From: Planctomycetota bacterium
GTDB taxonomy: Bacteria; Planctomycetota; SZUA-567
Length of the DNA stretch: 13,611 nt
Assembly: GCA_020860865.1 (NCBI GenBank)
Contig: JAJBTL010000006.1
Coordinates: 1 to 13,611 of the forward strand
Direction: 5' to 3'
The notes beneath the pieces were generated by a model. It saw only the letters and a list, made by a program, of their open reading frames with translations. It was not told the origin of the DNA and searched no databases. The translations under genes were made by a program, and so were the position numbers. Within the stretch, counting starts at the first letter, position 1. Each line of letters opens with the position of its first letter. Shown here piece by piece: positions 6,742 to 13,611 of the stretch.

Positions 6742-8121
6742 TTAGCCCACCTTTTCAATCGAGTACGTGACCTTGTTCTCTTCCTTTTTCTGCCTGCTTT
6801 CGAAGAACTTCTCGGCAATCTGCGGGAAGACAATGTACGACAGGACGTCGTCGACGTTTTTGGCCAGCGGCCCGGCGTCCTTCGTGCCCTGTTCGAGGCC
6901 GGGCGCGAGCGTCTCGGCGTAGCGGGCGGTGGACGGTTTTTCGTCGCCCATAACCTTCTTTATGAGTTCCGGATCGATGGTGCCGGGAGGAGTGCCGTAT
7001 TCGCCACGGATATAAGCGGCGATTTCCTTCGACACATTCTTGTAGCGTTCGCCCATGAGGACGTTCGTCGCCGCCTGGACGCCGACCATCTGGCTGAGCG
7101 GCGTGACAAGGGGCGGATAGCCCATGTCCTTCCGGACCCGGGGCGTCTCCGACAGCACTTCGTCGAGGCGGTTCAGGGAGTTCTGGGCGGTCAGTTGCGC
7201 CACCAGGTTCGAAAGCATGCCGCCCGGAATCTGGTAGGTGAGGGCGTCCGCGTCCGTCGCCATGACGAGGGGATTCAGGAGGCCGGACTTGAGGGCTTCG
7301 TCCCGGATCGGCTTGAAGAAATCGTTGATTTTCTTGAGTTGCTTCAGATCGATATCGACCTGGTAGCCAAGCTGCTTCAGGGCATAGACGAGCGTCTCGG
7401 TGGACGGCTGCGAGGTGCCGCCGGAGAAGCAGGAGATGGCGGTGTCGATAACGTCGGCGCCGGCTTCAACAGCCTTCAAGTAGGTCATGAACCCGAGGCC
7501 GGTCGTCATGTGGGTGTGGACATGCAGTTGCAGCTTCGAATTTTCCTTGATGCCCTTGACGAGATCATAGACTTCGGCCGGGCTCATGACGCCGGCCATG
7601 TCCTTGATACAGAGCGCCGTGGCGCCCATGTTTTCAATTTCTTTAATCTGCTTGATGTAGTTTTCAATGCTGTGGACCGGGCTTGTCGTGTACGAAATGG
7701 CGACCTGGGCGACGGCCTTGTGCTTGAGTGTTTCCTTGACCGACACCTCGAGGTTCCGGAGGTCGTTCAGGGCGTCGAAAATGCGGATGACATCGATGCC
7801 GTTTTCGACCGACCGTTCGACGAATTTCCGCACCACGTCGTCCGGATAGTGTTTATAGCCAAGGAGGTTCTGGCCGCGAAGAAGCATCTGGAGCGGGGTT
7901 TTACAGACCGCCTTGATTTTCCGCAGACGTTCCCACGGATCTTCGTCCAGGTAGCGGAGGCAGGAGTCGAAGGTGGCGCCGCCCCAGCATTCTATTGAAA
8001 AGAAACCGGCGTCGTCGATTTCCTTTAGAATGGCTTTAAAGTCGTCGAACGGCATCCGCGTCGCGACCAGGGACTGGTTCGCGTCCCGGAGGACGGTTTC
8101 GGTAAACATGACCTTGTGCAT
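6742..8121 (-). CDS. oadA: Oxaloacetate decarboxylase alpha subunit, carboxyltransferase domain only
   Basis: A 459-residue cytoplasmic carboxyltransferase that moves the carboxyl group of oxaloacetate to biotin, leaving pyruvate. It has the HMG-CoA-lyase-like TIM barrel: ETVLRDANQS (8-17) with the catalytic Arg-Asp pair R12/D13, CIKDMAG (171-177) with K173 at the position of the carbamylated lysine, and HVHTHMTTG (200-208) whose histidines bind the metal. The region from about 300 matches the conserved carboxylase domain of pyruvate carboxylase and OadA. No EAMKM biotin domain follows; that function is in the separate carrier gene. The same fold occurs in transcarboxylase 5S and pyruvate carboxylase subunit B, but the gamma and beta genes beside it support a decarboxylase pump. 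AGGGAG lies about 6 nt before the ATG at 8121. It is the first gene of the tight four-gene run, 112 nt after pckG. Confidence 0.95.
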   Translation of the reverse strand: MHKVMFTETVLRDANQSLVATRMPFDDFKAILKEIDDAGFFSIECWGGATFDSCLRYLDEDPWERLRKIKAVCKTPLQMLLRGQNLLGYKHYPDDVVRKFVERSVENGIDVIRIFDALNDLRNLEVSVKETLKHKAVAQVAISYTTSPVHSIENYIKQIKEIENMGATALCIKDMAGVMSPAEVYDLVKGIKENSKLQLHVHTHMTTGLGFMTYLKAVEAGADVIDTAISCFSGGTSQPSTETLVYALKQLGYQVDIDLKQLKKINDFFKPIRDEALKSGLLNPLVMATDADALTYQIPGGMLSNLVAQLTAQNSLNRLDEVLSETPRVRKDMGYPPLVTPLSQMVGVQAATNVLMGERYKNVSKEIAAYIRGEYGTPPGTIDPELIKKVMGDEKPSTARYAETLAPGLEQGTKDAGPLAKNVDDVLSYIVFPQIAEKFFESRQKKEENKVTYSIEKVG

Positions 8122-8178
8122 ACGAATCTCCCTGATGGCGCCTGCAAAAACTCGTTTTCACAGACCCCGTTTGTAAAT

Positions 8179-8211
8179 ACTGCGTTGCCGATTCATCATC
8201 GACAACGCAGT
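8179..8211 (-). terminator. Stable hairpin between pckG and oadA (weak terminator or intercistronic stem-loop)
   Basis: ACTGCGTTG (8179-8187) pairs perfectly with CAACGCAGT (8203-8211); after one C/A mismatch, CGAT (8189-8192) pairs with ATCG (8198-8201), leaving a 5-nt loop. In the direction of pckG transcription it is followed by ATTTACAAA, which is AT-rich but not a true U-tract. It may be a leaky terminator, or a stem that protects the pckG end and sets lower expression of the downstream oad genes. Confidence 0.6.
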
Positions 8212-8233
8212 TCGTGAGAAGTTGTACACTACA

Positions 8234-10018
<1,785 letters not shown>

Positions 10019-10212
10019 GGTTTTTCTCCTGGGGTCTGGGACAAACTTCCGTTATGAGTAGGCCGGACGTCGAAATCGAGCCGGGCCTGAGCACGCGGGT
10101 GTGATGCCATCGCGGGGTACAACCTTCCGGACACCCATGGCCGAAGGCGCGGCCGGGTCGCTGGAGAAGGAGGGTACGCGATGGAAGAATTTTTCAAGCA
10201 GATACATCAAAA

Positions 10213-10240
10213 ATGATGCCAAAATTCGTCAGGCTGTCAA
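10213..10240 (-). promoter_or_regulatory. Candidate sigma-70-type promoter for pckG
   Basis: On the minus strand TTGACA (10240-10235), a perfect -35 box, is followed after 16 nt by CATCAT (10218-10213), a 4-of-6 match to the -10 box, inside the AT-rich part of the divergent region. It would give a leader of about 185-190 nt before the pckG ATG. The weak -10 and long leader keep the call tentative. Confidence 0.4.
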
Positions 10241-10343
10241 CGATAATTTTCACGATTCCATAACCTTCTATCTATCTTTACTTTACAAAAGCCCACGTGA
10301 AACGTCGGAATTCCCGTTTCCGGACAAACGCCGACGCCGGACG

Positions 10344-10372
10344 TTGACCAGACACGGAAAATCTGCTACTAC
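10344..10372 (+). promoter_or_regulatory. Candidate promoter for the HD hydrolase gene
   Basis: TTGACC (10344-10349), a 5-of-6 match to the -35 box, is followed after 17 nt by TACTAC (10367-10372), a poor -10 match. It points towards the HD gene about 110 nt downstream. Only the -35 and spacing are good. Confidence 0.3.
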
Positions 10373-10481
10373 TGTAGACCGTTTCGCGATGCGTTACAAT
10401 AACAGCCAAGGGAGTATATCGTCAGTTTTAACGAAAAAACTTTGATTCGTCTAAAAATGATACTGAAAAAGGAGTCTGTGC

Positions 10482-11027
10482 ATGATGTCCCGTGACGACG
10501 CGGTGAAGTTGTACAAACGGTACACCGAATCCGAATCCCTGTTCCGCCACTCGCTGGCGGTGGAAGCGGTGATGCGCCATTTTGCCAGAAAGTTCGGCAA
10601 GGACGAGGACTACTGGGGCGTGGTCGGGCTGCTGCACGATCTCGACTATGAAAAATTCCCGAACGAGCACTGCAAAAAAGCGCCGGAACTGCTCCGGGAA
10701 GCCGGTTTCGACGACGCCTTCATCCACGCCGTTGTCAGCCACGGTTACGGCATTTGCGTCGATGTCGCCCCGGAACTCCAGATGGAAAAGGCCCTGTACG
10801 CCTCGGACGAACTCACCGGCCTTATCGCCGCTGCGGTCCTGATGCTGCCGTCCAAGGACATCAACGACCTCAAACTGTCCTCCCTCAAAAAGAAGTGGAA
10901 GGACAAGAAATTCGCCGCCGGCGTCGACCGTTCCGTCATCGCAAACGGCGCGGAAATGCTCGGGATGACGGTGGAAGAACTGATGGTGGAAACCATTGAA
11001 GGCATGAAGGGCATGCGAGCGGCGTAA
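10482..11027 (+). CDS. HD-domain metal-dependent hydrolase
   Basis: A 181-residue soluble protein of the HD superfamily, phosphohydrolases that use a metal held by His and Asp. The metal-ligand pattern is intact: H23 in LFRHSLAVEAVM, H52-D53 in GLLHDLDYEKFP, H87 in VVSHGYGI, and D109 in LYASDELTGLI. The C-terminal part, with SLKKKWKDKKFAAGVDR and GAEMLGMTVEELM, belongs to a compact group of stand-alone HD proteins common in anaerobic bacteria; their substrate is generally unknown, with nucleotides among the options. The first of two consecutive ATG codons (10482) has AAAAAGGAG ending 7 nt upstream and is the better start. It is a single gene on its strand, divergent from pckG and convergent with the TetR genes, with a 49-nt gap to the nearer one. 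No terminator with a U-tract is visible after it. Confidence 0.9.
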   Translation: MMSRDDAVKLYKRYTESESLFRHSLAVEAVMRHFARKFGKDEDYWGVVGLLHDLDYEKFPNEHCKKAPELLREAGFDDAFIHAVVSHGYGICVDVAPELQMEKALYASDELTGLIAAAVLMLPSKDINDLKLSSLKKKWKDKKFAAGVDRSVIANGAEMLGMTVEELMVETIEGMKGMRAA

Positions 11028-11076
11028 GAGTCGACGTGACGCAGCGGTTACCGGATTCACGGCTGGACCGGCGCCG

Positions 11077-11634
11077 TCAGGCCGATTCGTAGTCCTGAAA
11101 CACGTCCTCCCACTGTTCGGCCAGCCATTTCCAGAGATCGCTTTCCGGATGGTCGGCAAGGAGGTTTTGATCGATGGCGCAGTGCAGCCACATGCCGTCC
11201 ATAATGGATATGAGGGTATGGACCCGGGCCGGCTGCCGGGCGCCGGTGATCAAGTCGGAGACGATTCGCCGCTTCATGGTTGAAATGAGGTTCGCGAAGG
11301 CGGGGACTTCGAGAAGATCGAGAACATGGGTGGTGGCGCCGTCGTAGAAACGCCGGGGCGCCGCCACCGTCATCATGGTCGCCCGGGCCAGGCGGCTCGG
11401 GGTATCCGGGAGTCGGGCGGCGATTTCGTCCCGTTCCCGGGTCAGCCGTTCCTCCATCCGGGTAAGCATGGCGGAGACCAGTTCCTCTTTACTATGGAAA
11501 TAATGGGTCAGGCCGCCCTTGGTCAGGCCGGCGGCGCTGGCGACCGCCTCCATCGTCGTCCCGGTCAGACCGCCACTGGCAAAGACCCGGATGGCGGCGT
11601 CAAGAATACGCGATGTCGATTCTTCATTCCTCAT
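11077..11634 (-). CDS. TetR/AcrR-family transcriptional regulator (downstream copy)
   Basis: A 185-residue one-component regulator. The N-terminal DNA-binding domain (about 8-55) has the TetR helix-turn-helix: TTMEAVASAAGLTKGGLTHY (26-45) followed by FHSKEEL, with KGGLTHYF as the likely recognition helix. The rest is a helical ligand and dimer domain with no residues that identify the ligand. It is a paralogue of the TetR gene just upstream: the two align without gaps through about residue 80, and by eye 15 of residues 27-52 are identical. The ATG at 11634 has AAGGAA upstream, and between the two lies a perfect 10-bp palindrome that could be its own operator. It follows the other TetR gene by 85 nt in the same direction and converges with the HD gene. 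No efflux pump or enzyme that it would control is next to it here. Confidence 0.92.
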   Translation of the reverse strand: MRNEESTSRILDAAIRVFASGGLTGTTMEAVASAAGLTKGGLTHYFHSKEELVSAMLTRMEERLTRERDEIAARLPDTPSRLARATMMTVAAPRRFYDGATTHVLDLLEVPAFANLISTMKRRIVSDLITGARQPARVHTLISIMDGMWLHCAIDQNLLADHPESDLWKWLAEQWEDVFQDYESA

Positions 11635-11644
11635 GCGGTACCGC
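11635..11644. promoter_or_regulatory. Palindromic operator candidate GCGGTACCGC before the downstream TetR gene
   Basis: A perfect 10-bp palindrome directly upstream of the ATG, between it and the ribosome site. The identical 10 bp occur in front of the other TetR gene. A bound repressor here would lie in the transcribed leader, so it could block elongation or sit downstream of an internal promoter. Confidence 0.5.
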
Positions 11645-11719
11645 TTCCTTGCCGTGACTCTTCCATAAAACCCATATCATTCCGCCTGTCGCGCTGCTCC
11701 GGCAGGACGAAACCGCTGT

Positions 11720-12313
11720 TCAGGCCCGGCACTGCCTGTCCGAATCCTTTCTTCCGCCGTCGGCATCGGCCTCGGCTTCGATCTGATCGACGAGGGCGAG
11801 AATTTCCCGTCGTACCTGCTGCTCTATCTCGTCCGTCATCACCTTTGGCACTATTCCCCGGTTAAGCCAGATGCCGTCCAGGGCACAGACAATGGCGGAC
11901 GCCAGTTCCGGCCGCACGCCGCAGTCGGTCAGGGCGTTCAGGGTATCGTGCTTGATCCGGGACAGTCTCGCCCGGTAGTCAGGATGGACCAACATGCCGA
12001 TACCGGCATTGATCGCATGCTGGGGACTATCCAGGTACTCGAAGGTGGTCAGAACCATGGCGCGGGCAAGGCTGTTCCGGCCTTCCGGGAGGGAGGCGGC
12101 AATCTCTTCCCGGCGCTGGCGCATGACATCGACGTAATTGTCGAAGGTGGCCAGAATAAGCTCCTGCTTGGTCGGGAAATGGTGGAGAAGGCCGCCTTTA
12201 CTCATGCCGGCCTCCCTGGCGACATTTTCATAGGTGGCGGCGCCGATACCTTGGGTGGCGACTATCTTCTCCGCCGCGACAATGCCGGCGAGGCGCAGAT
12301 CCTTCCGTGCCAT
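11720..12313 (-). CDS. TetR/AcrR-family transcriptional regulator (upstream copy)
   Basis: A 197-residue regulator. The helix-turn-helix domain (about 8-55) includes ATYENVAREAGMSKGGLLHH (26-45) followed by FPTKQEL, with KGGLLHHF as the likely recognition helix, nearly the same as in its tandem paralogue. The C-terminal domain contains ALDGIWLNRGI, matching IMDGMWLHCAI in the paralogue, so the similarity runs the whole length and suggests an old duplication. The ligand cannot be inferred. The ATG at 12313 has AAAAGGA about 10 nt upstream. The 517-nt region before it carries a perfect 12-bp palindrome containing the 10-bp site found before the paralogue. It is divergent from purA, but control of purA is not implied by anything seen. 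The C-terminus is a polar tail rich in Asp, Glu and Arg. Confidence 0.92.
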   Translation of the reverse strand: MARKDLRLAGIVAAEKIVATQGIGAATYENVAREAGMSKGGLLHHFPTKQELILATFDNYVDVMRQRREEIAASLPEGRNSLARAMVLTTFEYLDSPQHAINAGIGMLVHPDYRARLSRIKHDTLNALTDCGVRPELASAIVCALDGIWLNRGIVPKVMTDEIEQQVRREILALVDQIEAEADADGGRKDSDRQCRA

Positions 12314-12387
12314 GACGGCGGTTTCCTTTTAGGACAACAACGTTTTCGGACAATTGACCCGCGAGGCGCGGCGTTCGGCATGACCAT

Positions 12388-12399
12388 GGCGGTACCGCC
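12388..12399. promoter_or_regulatory. Palindromic operator candidate GGCGGTACCGCC before the upstream TetR gene
   Basis: A perfect 12-bp palindrome centred about 80 nt upstream of the TetR start codon. Its inner 10 bp are identical to the palindrome before the second TetR gene. TetR dimers bind palindromes near their own promoters, so this is a natural autoregulation site. TATACT on the minus strand (12418-12413), a 5-of-6 match to a -10 box, lies just upstream in that direction, though without a good -35. Confidence 0.55.
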
Positions 12400-12493
12400 G
12401 CCACCCTGTTGTAGTATAACCGCATATGGCACGGCAAATTGAATCTTTTTCGCAATTAAACCTGACATATCCGCCGTACAAGTGTTCGGTTTC

Positions 12494-12503
12494 GTGGTAC
12501 CGT
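12494..12503. promoter_or_regulatory. Degenerate third copy of the TetR-site palindrome (GTGGTACCGT)
   Basis: Matches GCGGTACCGC at 8 of 10 positions and keeps the GGTACC core, but the outer bases break the symmetry. By eye, the only three GGTACC hexamers in the window are this one and the two palindromes before the TetR genes. It lies in the AT-rich part, about 180 nt before the TetR start codon. Confidence 0.3.
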
Positions 12504-12567
12504 GGGCCGTTTATTTTCTCGATACAGATACCAACATACCACAAAGCGTAACCGATATAATTCTTGA

Positions 12568-12595
12568 AATATAGACGAAAATAACAAGAAGTGAA
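12568..12595 (-). promoter_or_regulatory. Candidate promoter for the tandem TetR genes
   Basis: On the minus strand TTCACT (12595-12590) and TATATT (12573-12568) are separated by 16 nt, 4-of-6 and 5-of-6 matches to the -35 and -10 boxes. The leader would be about 250 nt and would run through the degenerate and the perfect palindrome. AT-rich sequence gives such matches easily. Confidence 0.3.
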
Positions 12596-12688
12596 TCACC
12601 GAAACCGTTCACAATTGACATCGGTTTACCCTGTCATCGGGCGCTCCGTGGTGTGGCTGGTCCGGTGGCGGTCCCGGGGCGTGTACGG

Positions 12689-12712
12689 AAACCGGCCAGG
12701 GCGGCGGTTTTT
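12689..12712 (+). terminator. Terminator-like hairpin upstream of purA
   Basis: AAACCG (12689-12694) pairs with CGGTTT (12705-12710), with possible inner G-C pairs and a bulge, and the plus strand continues as TTTTTGTTT. No plus-strand gene ends nearby. If transcription towards purA began farther upstream this would act as an attenuator; otherwise it may be fortuitous. Confidence 0.3.
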
Positions 12713-12714
12713 GT

Positions 12715-12742
12715 TTGCCGTTTCATTGTCTTTAAGGATAAT
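12715..12742 (+). promoter_or_regulatory. Candidate promoter for purA
   Basis: TTGCCG (12715-12720), a 4-of-6 match to the -35 box, and GATAAT (12737-12742), a 5-of-6 match to the -10 box, are separated by 16 nt. This would give a purA leader of about 80 nt. It is the best plus-strand pair I found in this region. Confidence 0.45.
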
Positions 12743-12766
12743 GCGAGATTTGGGCTTTATGACGGC

Positions 12767-12784
12767 TGGGGCGGCTCCGCCCCA
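12767..12784 (+). other. GC-rich hairpin in the predicted purA leader
   Basis: TGGGGCG (12767-12773) pairs perfectly with CGCCCCA (12778-12784) around a 4-nt loop. No T-run follows, so it is not a terminator. It lies about 46 nt before the purA start codon and may affect mRNA stability or ribosome access. Confidence 0.5.
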
Positions 12785-12830
12785 TTGCCATGCGCATCTT
12801 CCTGGAGAAGTCTCGCGAAAGGACGGTACA

Positions 12831-13611
12831 ATGACGGTGAGCGCCTTAATTGGCATGCAGTGGGGTGATGAAGGAAAAGGGAAAATTGTCGACATTCTCG
12901 CCGAAAACGCCGACGTCGTCGTCCGGTGCCAGGGCGGCGCCAACGCCGGCCATACCGTCGTTCTCGGCTCCGACGTCTTCGCCCTCCACCTGGTGCCTTC
13001 GGGAATCCTCCGGGACGGCGTCGTCTGCGTCATCGGAAACGGCGTCGTCGCCGATCCGGAACGCCTCGCCACCGAACTCGGCAACCTGAAGGGCCGCGTC
13101 AGCGACCCGGAGTCCAGGCTCTTCATTTCCGACCGCGCCCACATGGTCATGCCCTGGCATAAGATTATCGACTCCCTCCTCGAGAGCCAGCTCGGGAAGT
13201 CCTCCATCGGCACGACAAAGCAAGGCATCGGCCCGGCCTATGTCGACAAGGTCAAACGCACCGGCATCCGCTGGAACCAGGCGCGGAACCCGGACCGTTT
13301 CCGGGAACGCTTCAACCAGGCCCTGTCCGAAGCCAACGCCCTTATCCGCCTCCTTGACGGCGACGAACTCGATCCCACCGCCACCACCGACCAGGTGATG
13401 GCGTCGGTGGAATCGCTCCGCCCGCGCATCGCCGACACTGTCGCCCTCCTCCACTCGTACGCCCGGGACGGCAAGCGCATCCTCCTGGAAGGCGCCCAAG
13501 GGACCATGCTCGACGTCGATTTCGGGACGTACCCGTTCGTCACCAGTTCGACCACCACCGCCGGGGGCTGCTTCACCGGGTCCGGCCTGCCGCCGACCAT
13601 GATCCGTGAAG
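12831..13611 (+). CDS. purA: Adenylosuccinate synthetase (C-terminus beyond right edge)
   Basis: The first 260 residues of PurA, which joins IMP and aspartate using GTP in the first step from IMP to AMP; known enzymes have about 430 residues. QWGDEGKGKIVD (10-21) holds the catalytic Asp13 and GTP loop, GGANAGHTV (35-43) includes Asn38 and His41, IGTTKQGIGPAY (126-137) contains Thr129, R143 is the Arg that reaches the partner subunit's IMP site in the known dimer, and EGAQGTMLDVDFGTYPFVTS (220-239) is the hallmark of the family. Over the first ~145 residues numbering is the same as in the E. coli enzyme. Residue 131 is Gln where Arg or Lys is usual. AAAGGA lies about 8 nt before the ATG. A candidate promoter and a GC-rich hairpin lie within the 120 nt before the gene. 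It is divergent from the TetR pair; the frame is still open at the window edge. Confidence 0.97.
   Translation, partial: MTVSALIGMQWGDEGKGKIVDILAENADVVVRCQGGANAGHTVVLGSDVFALHLVPSGILRDGVVCVIGNGVVADPERLATELGNLKGRVSDPESRLFISDRAHMVMPWHKIIDSLLESQLGKSSIGTTKQGIGPAYVDKVKRTGIRWNQARNPDRFRERFNQALSEANALIRLLDGDELDPTATTDQVMASVESLRPRIADTVALLHSYARDGKRILLEGAQGTMLDVDFGTYPFVTSSTTTAGGCFTGSGLPPTMIRE

Larger units (their letters stand above)
10019..10481. other. Divergent intergenic region between pckG and the HD hydrolase gene
   Basis: These 463 bases separate two divergent genes. The pckG-proximal part stays GC-rich, while about 10195-10300 is clearly richer in A+T, as expected of a promoter zone. It holds one promoter-like pair on each strand. 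An 8-bp GGAATTCC palindrome lies at 10307-10314. A plus-strand open frame covers much of the region but has no ribosome site or recognisable protein. No tRNA or riboswitch architecture was recognised. Confidence 0.6.
12314..12830. other. Divergent intergenic region between the TetR gene and purA
   Basis: These 517 bases are composite. The TetR-proximal part is GC-rich with a 12-bp palindrome; about 12410-12625 is distinctly AT-rich; the purA-proximal part is GC-rich again with two hairpins. A near-palindrome GGACAATTGACC lies at 12348-12359, and its core ACAATTGAC recurs at 12611-12619. The plus-strand TTGACA at 12615-12620 lacks a -10 box at proper spacing. Short open frames here lack ribosome sites and family resemblance. 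No riboswitch was recognised. Confidence 0.6.

Noticed and set aside
10101..10445. Small plus-strand open frame (114 codons) between pckG and the HD gene
   Set aside because: No ribosome site, no domain, mixed composition across a GC-to-AT transition, and it would overlap the promoter-like sequences of both neighbours.
11028..11076. Terminator between the convergent HD and TetR genes
   Set aside because: Only short stems (for example ACGGC with GCCGT) and no T-run on either strand.
12615..12643. TTGACA as -35 box for a purA promoter
   Set aside because: No acceptable -10 box at 15-18 nt; the sequence there is GC-rich.
12846..13499. 217-codon minus-strand open frame opposite purA
   Set aside because: Antisense to an unmistakable PurA; frame opened by codon bias.

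Overview
The window is GC-rich bacterial chromosome that is densely coding, with Shine-Dalgarno-led genes on both strands. The genes suggest a fermentative, probably anaerobic bacterium: a GTP-dependent PEP carboxykinase, a biotin-dependent sodium-pumping oxaloacetate decarboxylase with its biotin carrier as a separate protein, an envelope-anchored DUF4340 protein and a fragment resembling flagellar switch proteins. The phylum cannot be fixed from sequence alone. Spirochaetes, Lentisphaerae-type bacteria and deltaproteobacteria-like anaerobes all carry similar sets. No rRNA, tRNA, CRISPR array, insertion sequence or phage gene was seen.

Left part (1-4413, all minus strand), in transcription order: a GT4-type glycosyltransferase, an 881-residue DUF4340 protein with a coiled coil and an acidic tail, and the N-terminus of a FliM/FliY/FliN-like protein that runs off the left edge. 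This block is separated from the next by a strong hairpin terminator at 4670-4704, and an 11-bp inverted repeat lies in front of the glycosyltransferase.

Central part (4742-10018, minus strand): pckG, then oadA, oadG, a biotin carrier gene and oadB. The four decarboxylase genes are tightly packed (gaps of 2-20 nt). A 112-nt gap with a stable hairpin separates them from pckG. Together PEPCK and oxaloacetate decarboxylase could convert PEP to pyruvate while saving a GTP and exporting Na+, with CO2 recycled; the direction of PEPCK in vivo is not known.

Right part (10019-13611): a 463-nt divergent intergenic region, an HD-domain hydrolase gene (plus), two tandem paralogous TetR-family regulators (minus), a 517-nt partly AT-rich intergenic region, and the start of purA (plus), cut by the right edge. 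The main regulatory signal is a perfect palindrome GCGGTACCGC in front of both TetR genes, with a degenerate third copy in the same intergenic region. It is a good candidate for a shared TetR operator. No new enzymatic or defence system was recognised.
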